Position numbers and translations under genes: made by a program
From: Baffinella frigidus
Taxonomy: Eukaryota > Cryptophyceae > Cryptomonadales > Baffinellaceae
Direction: 5' to 3'
NCBI GenBank assembly: GCA_026770585.1
Contig: MU646364.1
Location: 944,145-956,080 of the forward strand
DNA length: 11,936 nucleotides
Notes under the pieces: generated by a model
The model's input: only the letters and a program-made list of their open reading frames with translations
The model's database searches: none
Told to the model about the DNA's origin: nothing
In this document: in pieces, positions 1 through 8,527 of the stretch
Numbering within the stretch: the stretch's first letter is position 1
Layout: every line of letters starts with the position of its first letter

Positions 1-2168
1 GTCGGCGTCGAGCGCGAAGCGAGTGACAGCGCCAGCGGGGATCTCCGCCGCGCCCTCGCCCGCCGTGACGCGCAGCACGAGCACGCCCCCCGTGGGCTCC
101 CAGCTCTCGATCGCAAAGTCCTTGAAGAAGCCCGGCACGTCCTCGCGCACCGAGGGCGCGGGCCAGGTGGTGTTGCCCGAGCGGATCAGGCCGTCGAGGG
201 TGATGCGCGCGCCCGGCTTGAGCACCACGTTGGGCTGGATGGTGACGTTGAGGCTCTCGCGCATCCCGGCGCAGTTGCCGCGCCACACGTGCGCGCCCGC
301 GTCGTAGACGCCCTTGCTCTCGCACGCACCCGTGGCGAGCGTCGTCTCGAACACCACGAAGGCCGGCCCGTCCGTCGCGGCGAGGATGCCGTTGGGCGCG
401 TCGAAGAGCACGGCGTTCGTGGGCGCCGAGTAGAAGCCCGGCCCCGAGGCCGAGACCTGCACGGTGGGTGCGCGCTGCGTGTAGGTGGGGTTCTGGAGCA
501 TGATGTCGAAGACGATGGAGGCGCCCTCCGCGACCTCGGCGGCCAGAGTGATCTCGAGGACCGCGTCCTTGTCGCACCACCGGATGCACCGGTTGCTTGT
601 CACCTTGCCGTCTGCCATCGTCGGCACCGCCTTGCACGAGTCGTCCACCGCGCTGCCCGAGGAGGGGCACAGCCCGGACTTGCTGCACCACTCAGTGCAG
701 TCAGCCGGCACCCACGCCACGTTGCCGATCGCGACGTTGGAGTGCACAGCCTCCTCGATCTTGTTCAGATCGCCGTTGAGACCTGTGATGGTGAAGACGG
801 AGGCAACCGGGACCGCGCGCATGGCAGCCGTCATGGACACCGAGATCGTGTTCTGCGCGCACTGCGCACTGCTGCTCTCGGCCACTTTGGGGTTCAGCGC
901 CGCCACCACGTCCGTGCTGCACATGGTGCGGAGAACCGCCAGCCCGTCCGTGATCGTGGTCTCGTACTCGGCCCACTGGTGGAACATGGGCGTGTACGTC
1001 TCGACGATGCTCGAGTAGCAAGAGCACTCGCAGATCTTGTGACGCAGCGTCTTGAGCTCCAGCGCCGCCGAGGAGCTCGGGTCCGTCGGCATCGGCGCCA
1101 TCGCGCGCACGAGGCTCTCGTGCAAGTCGCCCGGCCGCTCGATCGAGCAGCGCGGGTCGTTGGCGATCGCCATGCACGTGTTCTCGCCAGTCACCATGTC
1201 GCGGTACGCGCCGCACAGACCGTCCAGGATCTCGCCCGGCGGCGCCAAGCTGCGAAAGGGGAGCGCGCGCGTGCGTTAGAGCGGAGGGGGGGGGGGCTGC
1301 GAGGGTGCGTTAGCGTTAAAGTGGAGAGGTGGGGAGGCGTGCGTTGGAGCGGCAGGGTGTGGAGGCTTGCGTTGGACGGTTAGAACCCGCAACCTGTACA
1401 CTCATCGGGCGGCTCAACAGTGCCGAGCGCGGGAGAGCGGGAGGCAGCCAGCACAGAGGGAGCAGGATGGAGCCACACCTGAGGGGCCTGGGGTCGCCGG
1501 TGAAAATCATGTAGGATCTGCAGACGTTGAGGTACTGGCGCGCCTTGCGCACCCAGAGAAAGACCTCGTTGATGCTGATCTGGTACGACAGCGAGGCGGA
1601 GGGAGTGGTGATCGACACCACCACCTTCTTCGACCCCGGGCCCGCCGTGTCGTAGTCGAGGCGGATGCTGTCGGCGGTCACGGGGCCCAGTGCCACGCAC
1701 TCCTCGTACGCGGGCGGGTGCGCGTACCCATCCAGGCACGTTGTGATGTCGTTGCACTCGAACCGGATCACTGCACGCAAAAAACGAAACCAGATCAGTC
1801 TGATGCAGCAGGGCACTTCCAAAACACTGGGGCACGGGTCCTGCGGGTCCTGCGGGGTACAGGGCGGGTGGGGAAGCACCTGCCAGGGACTCGACTCTGG
1901 CTTGGTCGGTCCCATCCCGAGAGACTTCATGCTGCGCCTGTACGGCCGCGGCGCAAGCTGCCAACCAGAAAGGAACAAAGTCAGTCACCCGACCTCCTCG
2001 ATTCACAGAATACATCGCCACCCGGCGGATCCCTCCCCTGGAAGCATATCACCAGGTCGCAGTGGGTCTTTGAAAAGATGGGGCGCGAACAATGAGCATT
2101 AAGGGTGCACGGGGGCACCCACCCAGCAGAAGGGTCACGGCCGCGATGGCTCTCCGTGTCATCGTCAT
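1..2168 (-). CDS. Large secreted Cys-rich protein, 5' part, three exons, partial
   Basis: Spliced model on the minus strand: exon 1 2168-2123, exon 2 1770-1479, exon 3 1249-1, still open at the window edge; 529 residues visible. Introns are GT-AG: donor G|GTGGGT to acceptor GCGTGCAG, then CTCAG|GTGTGG to acceptor TTTCGCAG. Phases agree at both joins (G+TG gives Val; AG+C gives Ser), which strongly supports the model. Exon 1 encodes MTMTRRAIAAVTLLL, a signal-peptide-like start with basic residues followed by a hydrophobic stretch, so the protein is probably secreted or at the cell surface. Exon 2 has a Cys-containing segment (RFECNDITTCLDGYAHPP). Exon 3 is rich in Cys pairs (CECSCYSS, DCTEWCSKSGLC, NRCIRWCDKD) and then has beta-rich, adhesin-like stretches such as VQVSASGPGFYSAP and ESLNVTIQPNVVLKPG. 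NVT and NTT are possible N-glycosylation sites. The style resembles the giant repetitive surface proteins of phytoplankton, but no named family is recognised. The start at 2168 was chosen for the signal peptide and a purine at -3; an in-frame ATG at 2162 is also possible. Confidence 0.75.
1271..1380. repeat. Degenerate minisatellite inside intron 2 of the secreted-protein gene
   Basis: Four diverged units, each containing TGCGTTRG or a close variant followed by G-rich sequence, start near 1271, 1305, 1339 and 1367, so the period is 30 to 34 bp. The array fills much of the 229-bp intron (1250-1478). It includes an 11-base G run at 1286-1296, which reads as a pyrimidine tract upstream of the acceptor on the coding (minus) strand. 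Confidence 0.5.
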
Positions 2169-2933
2169 TCCGGCGCCTGAGCGCGACCTCTGAGCCATTG
2201 GCTCCCCGGCAGTGCAAGCACCTCCAAGGAGACCCCAAAGGCCAGGGCGCGCCTTGGTCCACGCCTCCAACAGAAGGTCCCCTTCCGGCCCGCGGATCTG
2301 CTTCTTCCTCCGCACACCTCCTACCTTCTGCCAGGGCTCCGTCCAGCCGCACTCCAGGAGTGAGGGGGGAGGCCGCGACGCTTCACAAGCGTGCGGATAA
2401 CAACGTGACCCAACGGAGGGAAACGCCTTTTCTTGGCGCCAGGATTGAGCGGATTTCTGGGCGGTTGAGCTTTAAAAAGAGCGTTTTTAAAAAGATGACA
2501 GGTAAAATAATTCATTTTTTACTGACTATCCTTAAGTAAACACCATGATTGTCCGTACACATTCGTCAACTTTGGGGCAAGTAAGAACCCCTGTGAAGCA
2601 ACCTGGTTAGCCCAAATAGTCGGCTAGATTTCAAAAACCGAAAGTCAACCTTCTTGACTTTAAGGGATCATGTGTCAGCAAGTCCACGCCAGATCTGAAG
2701 GGTTCGCCAAAAGTCAATGCCCCGGGAGGAATAAAGGATATTGTTTACTTTTGGATAGCTCATCACGAATCCCCCGGCGAGCAATCTGGCGTGAGGTTGG
2801 AACCCCACTGAAGATGATTTGAAAAAAATGCCCCAAAATAGAACAGGAAAGGGCAGAAGGGGATCCCCTGTCTCGGTTGCCCTTCTAATCGGCAAGCGCC
2901 CCTTCTTGCGGAACAAGGTGCGTGGGCCCTGGA
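2169..2933. other. Spacer upstream of the secreted-protein gene; no gene seen
   Basis: No convincing coding exon on either strand. The part near 2470-2540 is AT-rich, with runs of A and T. It lies about 300 bp upstream of the divergent minus-strand start, so it could hold that gene's promoter. No TATA box or other motif is clear enough to call. Confidence 0.4.
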
Positions 2934-3578
2934 ATGCACCCTTTCTACCCTTGCATTTTCAATGGGGAAATCGGGGATTTGGACTGGTGGGGATCCACCA
3001 ACCACTTCAGGGGGTGGTCCGGAGCGCACCCGGTCACGATGAGTTGCAGCCGCGACCTCCTTCGGCGTTCGTGGGCATGGGCCACTCAGTGCGATGGACC
3101 GATCGCGCTGGAGGGACGCGCCCGAACGGGGCTCTGCTCGGGCTCGGGCTGGTCAGGACTCCTCGCAATCGTCCTGCTACGCCGGCACCCAGTACCACCC
3201 CACAGCCACAAGCCGCCACTCTACGGCTGGAACACGATGAGCCACTCCGAAGGGCTCTCGGGTGCGACCTGGTACATCGGAAAGTTCCAGGAGTGGCGCC
3301 GGCGGACGATCTGGGGGGGGGTCCAGCGTGGGGCCGTGGAAGGCACTGCACCCTCGGGAAGGGGGCAGCCAGGACCAACGTTCGGTGTCCACCAACCACG
3401 CGAATCAACTTCTGGCTGTCAGGAAATTCACTCTCCCGAGCCCGCATACGTTCTGTTCTTGAACGTCGAAGATGGGGAGGTTGTGCGAACGGAGCCAGCA
3501 TTTGGCAGCAAATTCTACTTGCTTGATCGGGGTAACCTTTCGAAACAAATGACACAGTTCCGGCCCCTACGGCCGTGA
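2934..3578 (+). CDS. Hypothetical ORF, 214 codons, low support
   Basis: Uninterrupted reading frame from ATG 2934 to a stop ending at 3578. No family is recognised. Some parts look protein-like, for example SHSEGLSGATWYIGKFQEW in the middle and AYVLFLNVEDGEVVRTEP near the C-terminus. Other stretches are rich in Arg, Gly and Pro, as expected from reading GC-rich non-coding DNA, and competing frames are open over much of the same interval on both strands. A run of G at 3311-3318 could be an indel site. No signal peptide or membrane segment is evident. If real, it may be an exon of a larger gene or a decayed gene. It has no visible relation to the genes on either side. Confidence 0.25.
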   Translation: MHPFYPCIFNGEIGDLDWWGSTNHFRGWSGAHPVTMSCSRDLLRRSWAWATQCDGPIALEGRARTGLCSGSGWSGLLAIVLLRRHPVPPHSHKPPLYGWNTMSHSEGLSGATWYIGKFQEWRRRTIWGGVQRGAVEGTAPSGRGQPGPTFGVHQPRESTSGCQEIHSPEPAYVLFLNVEDGEVVRTEPAFGSKFYLLDRGNLSKQMTQFRPLRP

Positions 3579-3640
3579 ATGCCGTAGCCTGTGAGTACCT
3601 CGCCCGCTTGTTTTTTTGACATCACAGTCAGTGCACTCTC

Positions 3641-4463
3641 TGCGCTCCAGGGTCGCTATCAAAGATGCTCGCGCTAGCTCACTGCGCCCCCGAAACGCTT
3701 CCTGAGCTTATTGAACTTAGAGAAGTTCTCTAAGTTCGATAAGATCATGTCATGCAGAGGAACCTGAAGATTCTCAATACTCGGATGCTTGGCCGACTCG
3801 ACTCATCACCCATACAGGTTAGTGGGCCCAGGATCCAGCCTGGCCTTGATTCGCAGCACCAAGATCCTCTGAGCCCTGGCGTGGCGTGAGAAAGTCTGGC
3901 ATACCCTGGGGCGATCTGGGCTCCTGGGAGGCGACCTGGGGTCCGGACCTGAGTGCATTCCTCCCTGCCTCCCAAGTTTGAGCGCCAACCGACGCGGTTT
4001 CTGCTTTAAAGTATGGAGTCAACCCCTGAGGTTGTGGGAATTGGATCCTTTCTGGACAAAGTAGAATATTTACCTAACCCCCAAAACGTGGTCAGTTCTA
4101 CGACGAGAACGAGGGGTGATGTCTAGAGAACCTGCTGGGGCCTACGTCACGTGAGTTTCAAGTCCTTTCTGTAGACATAAGAGCTACCCTTTCGCTAGGT
4201 CCGCAGTTAACTAACCTGTGACTCGAGATGTTGGGAAACAACAAATCCTACAGGTCCTAAAGGTAGTTATAAGATCCGGACCAGAGTGAGGTACATGCAG
4301 AGCCGTTGCAACTCGACAGGGAAGGTGTTGAAGCAAAGTGGGTGGACAAGGACGGGGTGGGGACGAGGCGGGTGAACAAATTTTCATGCGAGGAGGTTTG
4401 AAATTGTCGCTTTACAAAAATGTATTGAGCCACTGGAATTGTCGCTTTGCAAAATGTATGAGC
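3641..4463. repeat. Left arm of a large interrupted inverted repeat
   Basis: Reverse-complement matches to the right arm occur in the same outer-to-inner order. 3641-3695 matches 8801-8843. 3766-4044 matches 8528-8766 (for example GATTCTCAATACTCGGAT and CACCAAGATCCTCTGAG). About 4036-4080 matches 7905-7980 (GAATTGGATCCTTTCT). 4095-4463 matches 6993-7305 (for example CGACGAGAACGAGGGGTGATG in near-identical form). Similarity by eye is about 80 to 90 percent, with indels. No gene is seen in the arm. Confidence 0.85.
3704..3746. repeat. 43-bp near-perfect palindrome
   Basis: GAACTTAGAGAA and its complement TTCTCTAAGTTC flank a single central G at 3725. Pairing extends to about 21 bp per side with a few mismatches. 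It is absent from the matching position of the right arm, so it may be a small insertion or a locally formed palindrome. Confidence 0.8.
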
Positions 4464-4464
4464 C
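4402..4464. repeat. 35-bp-period tandem duplication in the left arm
   Basis: AATTGTCGCTTT[A/G]CAAAA occurs at 4402 and again at 4437, each copy ending in GAGCC. The corresponding part of the right arm (6993-7035) has a single copy, so the duplication arose in the left arm or one copy was lost from the right. Confidence 0.8.
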
Positions 4465-4645
4465 GCCCTCCTATTTTTCTTTCGATTCGAGACTAGAATT
4501 TACGCAAAGCGAAGACAAGAATCAAATCGATTCTCTCGCCAGTTAGCCGTCTAGTCTTCCCACGCGACGTGGCTCGTGGTCTCTCATCCAAAATGCATTA
4601 ACAAATGTAAAAGCCTTACATGTATCGATTTTGGTACAAGGGTCG
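4465..4645. other. Short unique spacer; nothing recognised
   Basis: AT-richer sequence between the inner end of the left arm and the first 99-bp element. A short frame beginning at 4576 runs through the repeat element and has no protein-like character. No other feature is visible. Confidence 0.4.
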
Positions 4646-4744
4646 GGGCAGACCACACTCAATTGCACAAGCAATCTGCGGGGTTGGAGCCCCTAAGGGG
4701 TCGACGTTCCCCAAAGAGAGTAAAGCACCAAAGTGCTTTGACAC
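4646..4744. repeat. 99-bp conserved element, copy 1
   Basis: Identical to 6141-6239 except for one substitution (C at 4660, A at 6155), in direct orientation and 1495 bp apart. It can fold into several short hairpins: ATTGC/GCAAT with outer GCAGA/TCTGC pairing, CCCCT-A-AGGGG, and AAAGCAC/GTGCTTT at the 3' end. It lies just before telomere-like array 1. No coding potential is seen. Confidence 0.92.
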
Positions 4745-4783
4745 TTTTATTTACACTCACATCGAAGGCCACTAAATATTGAG

Positions 4784-5300
4784 GGTTCAAGGTTCAAGCT
4801 TTGAAGATCAGGGTTCAAGGTTTAGGGTTTGGGGATTAGGGTTTAGGATTTGGGGTTGAGTGTTTAGGGTTCAGGTTTTAAGATTTGGAGTTTCGGTTTT
4901 AGGATTTAGGATTGAGGGTTGGAGGGTGGAGGGTGGAGTGTTGATGGCTTGGAATTTATGGTGTGGGGTTGAGGGTGTGGGGTGTGGGGTTTAGGGTTTA
5001 GGGTTCAGAGTTTTGGGGTTTGGGATCATTTTTCAGGTTTTAGGGTTTCAAGTTGAGAGTTTTGGGTTAAGTTTGAATTTTTGAGGTTCAAAGCTCAGAG
5101 CTCAGGATTTGGATTTCAGGGTTGACGATTTACTGCTCAGAGTTCAGGGTTGAAGAATTGGGTTTCAGGAAATAGGGTTCAGGGTTCAGGTTTTAGGTTT
5201 AGGTTTTAGGTTTTAGGTTTTACGGTTGAGGGTTTAGGGTTCAGGGTTCGGCTTTCAAGGTTTAGTGTGTAGGGTTTAGGGTTTAGGGTTGAGTGTTGCG
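4784..5300. repeat. Degenerate TTTAGGG telomere-like array 1
   Basis: G-rich, T-rich sequence built from variants of TTTAGGG, such as GGGTTCA, GGGTTGA and GGTTTTA. Short pure stretches occur near 4998-5012 and 5270-5290. The G-rich strand is the plus strand throughout. The repeats are far too diverged for an active telomere and represent interstitial or former subtelomeric DNA. Confidence 0.9.
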
Positions 5301-5329
5301 GGATGTCAAGACATGCGTTAAGGTCCCGC

Positions 5330-6000
5330 CTGACTAGCATGCCCTGAACCTCAGCTGCTAGCCCTGCTTGCGTCCAAAGGAGGAGAAGTGCTATGACGCA
5401 CACGCAAGCTGGGCAGCGCTTCTAACAGGTCAGGAATCACCGCGAAAGAATGCACAGCTGTCTGTCCTCCCTTGCGTGGCCACGCCCTATGGCGGTGAAG
5501 TGCTAGACGCACACGTGGCTGGCAAAAGAGAGCGTCAAGCTGTACACAAACCTCGGCGCGCTACAAGCGCGCCACAGGCATCGCGGCGGGGAGCAGCGAA
5601 GCTACTGCCAGGGGTTGATGTAGCGAAGGTGTAATCGACCATGGGAGGAACTGGAGCACCAGTTCCCCCTCGGAATACCTGCCCTGATCCTCAGCGAGTA
5701 AACCCTGCGTGCAACCAAGGAAGGAGGAGTGCGTTGACGCGCACGCAAGCAGAGCAGAGCTTCTATCGAGTCAGGATGGGCCGTACAAGCGCCTAGCTGT
5801 CAGTCCTCCCCTGTATGACCACGCCCTGAGGCGGTGAAGCGCTAGACGCGCGCGTGGCAAGCAGGAGAGGCCGTCGAGCGTCAGCAAACAATCCAAGCAA
5901 CTGTACGCGGGGCGCGATGGAGCCGAGCGGAACAGATGCTCAGGGGTTGGTGTTTCGGCTTTGTACTCCACATGAGAGGAACTGGCGTGCCAGTCCTCCC
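5330..6000. repeat. Diverged tandem pair, unit about 340 bp
   Basis: Copy A (about 5338-5672) and copy B (about 5678-6000) share ordered landmarks: TGCCCTGA, AGGAGGAG...GACGC, ACGCAAGC, CTGTC(A)GTCCTCCC, CCACGCCCT, GGCGGTGAAG, GCTAGACGC, CAGGGGTTG, and a closing GAGGAACTGG-CCAGT hairpin. Divergence is clearly higher than between the two 99-bp elements. An open frame at 5368-5634 falls inside copy A and is not kept open in copy B, so coding is unlikely. Confidence 0.8.
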
Positions 6001-6110
6001 TTGGACTGAAGGGTGGGGACCCGTCGTGGATCCTCCATGGTTTTCCCTTTTGAGCCGGAACCGAAACGGTTCCTGCTCCTAAAAATACTCTCCGAATTCG
6101 GCAGTTTCGG

Positions 6111-6141
6111 ACTTAAGAATTCCGTCAACTTAAGAATTCCG
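6111..6141. repeat. 14-bp direct repeat abutting the 99-bp element
   Basis: ACTTAAGAATTCCG occurs at 6111-6124 and 6128-6141, separated by TCA. The second copy ends exactly where 99-bp copy 2 begins. The preceding sequence also has a small hairpin, GGAACCG-AAA-CGGTTCC, near 6056-6072. Confidence 0.85.
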
Positions 6142-6239
6142 GGCAGACCACACTAAATTGCACAAGCAATCTGCGGGGTTGGAGCCCCTAAGGGGTCGAC
6201 GTTCCCCAAAGAGAGTAAAGCACCAAAGTGCTTTGACAC
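6141..6239. repeat. 99-bp conserved element, copy 2
   Basis: Direct copy of 4646-4744 with one mismatch. Like copy 1 it precedes a TTTAGGG-like array, here starting within a few bases of its end. Element and array therefore look like one repeated module. Confidence 0.92.
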
Positions 6240-6515
6240 GGGATAGGGTTAAGGGTTCGGGGTTTAGGGTTCAGGGTTTAGGGTTTAGGGTTTAGGGTCT
6301 AGGGTTGGGGATTTATAATCAATTTAGGGTTTGGGGTTGAGAGTTTGGGGATTAGGGTTGAAGGTTTAAGTTTTGTGATTAGCCTTGATGGTGTTGGGTC
6401 TAAGATTTAATGTTGAGGGTTCAGGGTTTAGGGGCTCAGGGTTCAAGCTTTAGAGTTTAGGGTGTAGGGGTTTCGGTAAGCAATTTGGGTGTCAAGTATA
6501 GGTTATAGGTTTTAG
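6240..6515. repeat. Degenerate TTTAGGG telomere-like array 2
   Basis: Starts right after 99-bp copy 2. The best-preserved part, at about 6258-6300, has consecutive TTTAGGG units. The remainder is variant repeats such as GGGTTCA and GGGGTTGA. The G-rich strand is again the plus strand. Confidence 0.9.
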
Positions 6516-6721
6516 GGCGCTGGCTAGAAAAGGTGCATGCAAACCAAGGCTGTGTGTCAGCTGGCTTGTTTACTGGAACGGAACAAGATTCCCCTCACGT
6601 GTCTGAAGGAACACCCTCGGATCCCCGGTTGGAATTCGTTTGTGTCTTCTACAATACTTATAGAACGTGACGTGTGTAAAGTCACTCCGGCCATGCCTAC
6701 ATGGGGTTTCTCCCCAGAAAT
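6516..6721. other. Non-repetitive island between telomere-like arrays, with a 64-codon ORF
   Basis: About 200 bp of normal-complexity sequence interrupts the arrays. It contains an ATG-initiated frame, 6537-6731 (begins MQTKAVCQLACLLERNKIP), covering nearly the whole island. No family is recognised. A short frame of this kind can occur by chance, so it is not called as a gene. It may be a fragment inserted into the array. Confidence 0.4.
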
Positions 6722-6992
6722 TGAGGGTTGAGAGTCCACGGTTTGTGTTTTATGGTTGAGGGTTCAGGGTTTAAGTTGTTGGGTGTAGGGGTCAGGGTTT
6801 ACAGTAGAGGGTTGAGGGTTTAGGGTTCACGGTCCAGGATTCAGGGTTTTGGATTAGTTTTGGGATTTTTCACGCTTCAGGGTTCAATGTTTAGGTTTCA
6901 GGGTTCAGTGTTGAAATTTTAGGGTTGAGGATTGATTGTTTAGGTGTAAAGGTTGAGTATAGGGTTGTGTTTAGGGTTTAGGATTTAGGGTG
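6722..6992. repeat. Degenerate TTTAGGG telomere-like array 3
   Basis: Variant repeats (GGGTTGAGGG, GGGTTTAGGGTTCA, GGTTTAGGATTTAGGG) on the plus strand. The array ends directly at the inner edge of the right arm of the large inverted repeat. Confidence 0.9.
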
Positions 6993-7305
6993 ACATTTTG
7001 TAAAGCGACAATTCCAGTGGCTCAAACCTCCTCGCATGAAAGTTCAATCACCCGCCTCGTCCCCTCCCCGTCCTTGTCCACCCACTTTGCTTCAACACCT
7101 TCCCTGCCGAGCTCTACATGTACCTCACTCTGGTCCGGATATAACTACCTTTAGGACCTGTAAGGTTTGTTGTTTCCCAACATCTCGAGTCACAGGTTGA
7201 CTGCGGACCTTGCGAAAGGGTAGCTTTTATGTCTACAGAAAGGACTTGAAACTCACGTGACGTAGGTCCCAGTAGGTTCTCTAGACATCACCCCTCGTTC
7301 TCGTC

Positions 7306-7890
7306 GTAGGTCCTTTAGGTTTTAATTTCTCCCAACACGGCCCAACGACATACCCTTTCGTCCTTTAGGTCCTTGAGGTTCTTCGAGCTCCCAACATAGG
7401 CGGACACCGGAACTGGTTCTGCAGAACAGCCGGTTCTGCAGAACAGCCTAGCCATGCTTCCTTTCGGATCACATTCAGTCCCCCAGGTGCAGAGGATCGC
7501 GGCAGAAACCGGCTAAAGGGTATCCTCATCGGGTGTGTGAAGGTGTACAAAAAGTTCCCATACTCACACACACACCAGGATAAAACAAGTCGGCTAAAGG
7601 CCCATAATGGTATCCCATCGTTCGCATAAAGGATCTGCAGAACTGACCCCGTTTAGGTCCTTTAGGTTTTAATTTCTCCCAACATATGCCAACGACACGC
7701 CCTTTTGTAGAAAGGACTGCAGAAAAAGTTTTTTTGCTTTCGGATCGCGTTTAGCTCTCCAGTGCAGAGGCTCGTGAAAAGGGGATACAGGGTGGCTCTG
7801 TTGGGGTGTTTGAGTTAATCCAAAAGGATCGCGCTCGCACACACACCGAACCCAAGTCAGCCTTCATGAGGCTCATGGTATCCCATGGTT
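7306..7890. repeat. Diverged tandem pair, period about 345 bp
   Basis: Both copies begin with TAGGTCCTTTAGGTTTTAAT followed by TTCTCCCAACA, at about 7306 and 7653. They share later landmarks in order: TTTCGGATC, GTGCAGAGG, GGGTGT, CACACACACC and ATGGTATCCCAT. The second copy is shorter. No coding frame is shared between them. Confidence 0.75.
7413..7446. repeat. Two tandem 17-bp units with an internal palindrome
   Basis: C[T/C]GGTTCTGCAGAACAG is repeated at 7413-7429 and 7430-7446 with one difference. Each unit is centred on the palindrome TTCTGCAGAA. Confidence 0.9.
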
Positions 7891-8019
7891 GAAGTTTAAA
7901 AGTTTGGGGGTAAATATTTTAGGTCCTTTAATTTGTCCAAGGGGGGGAGCAAGGTTTAACAGAAAGGATCCAATTCCGAGGGTGGAGAAGCAGGGCTTTT
8001 GCCTAGGGACATGATCTGC

Positions 8020-8112
8020 CCCCCCCTAATCATAAAATCTGAGAGCACAATTGTGAAACATAATTGAAAGTTGGTTCACAATTGTGCTCTCAGATTTCAC
8101 GATTAAGGGGGG
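8020..8112. repeat. 93-bp hairpin with long near-perfect arms, MITE-like
   Basis: The left arm ends at 8057 and the right arm starts at 8075, with a 17-nt loop between. The inner pairing, centred on CTGAGAGCACAATTGTGAA, is perfect for over 20 bp. Outer pairing continues through TAATC/GATTA to C-run/G-run ends with a few mismatches. It sits in right-arm sequence that the left arm lacks. No clear target-site duplication was found. Confidence 0.85.
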
Positions 8113-8527
8113 CCAGGCCCTCAAAACGAGGCTTTGCGGGGATTCCCGGTCCCAAGGCGGGCCCGTCAGGCGCTCGATTGGGTGTAACTTTCGACCCCCT
8201 GGGCTCATTTCACTTTTCTCGACGGTTCTAGAATTCTCAAAAGATCCCCTTTAGATCCGCTCGATGAATCTGGGGCATCAGAGGCCCGCAAACATGCTCA
8301 AAATATGACTCCCACAAAACCACCGCATCTGGTTTTGCACACCCTTCCACTCATCCTCGCAAAAACCTTGTCCCAACAAAGATGCTCACTTTTTCAAGGC
8401 CTACAACTTTGCGAAGAAAAGTTTTTTCTTTTAATCAGGGGCAGAAAAGTTGGAGGCATCATAGTTCGTGACATTGGAGCCATTTCTGGGTTTCCCACTA
8501 AATAACCTGTTCGTGCTTCTCCACCCC
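8113..8527. other. Unique spacer within the right arm; nothing recognised
   Basis: Mixed-composition sequence with no convincing exon, RNA gene or repeat. Short open frames on both strands overlap each other and look random. It is absent from the left arm. Confidence 0.4.

Noticed and set aside
289-1383. Long plus-strand open frame of 364 codons
   Set aside because: It is the antisense shadow of exon 3 of the minus-strand gene. Its translation is dominated by Arg, His and Val with no protein-like texture, while the minus-strand frame is open throughout, has balanced composition and joins in phase to two more exons.
1316-2021. Minus-strand frames of 213 and 220 codons treated as whole genes
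   Set aside because: Only 1770-1479 of the 220-codon frame is coding; the ends run into introns, as shown by splice sites that restore phase. The 213-codon frame is a shadow.
3034-3555. Minus-strand 173-codon frame opposite the hypothetical ORF
   Set aside because: Arg-, Pro- and Ser-rich text typical of a shadow; slightly less protein-like than the plus-strand frame, which is itself weak.
4646-6239. CRISPR array or tRNA-like gene suggested by the repeated 99-bp element
   Set aside because: Only two copies 1.5 kb apart with no regular spacers, and the stems do not form a cloverleaf with a recognisable T-arm or acceptor.
4784-6992. Active telomere or chromosome end
   Set aside because: Repeats are heavily mutated, interrupted and flanked on both sides by other sequence, so this is internal DNA.
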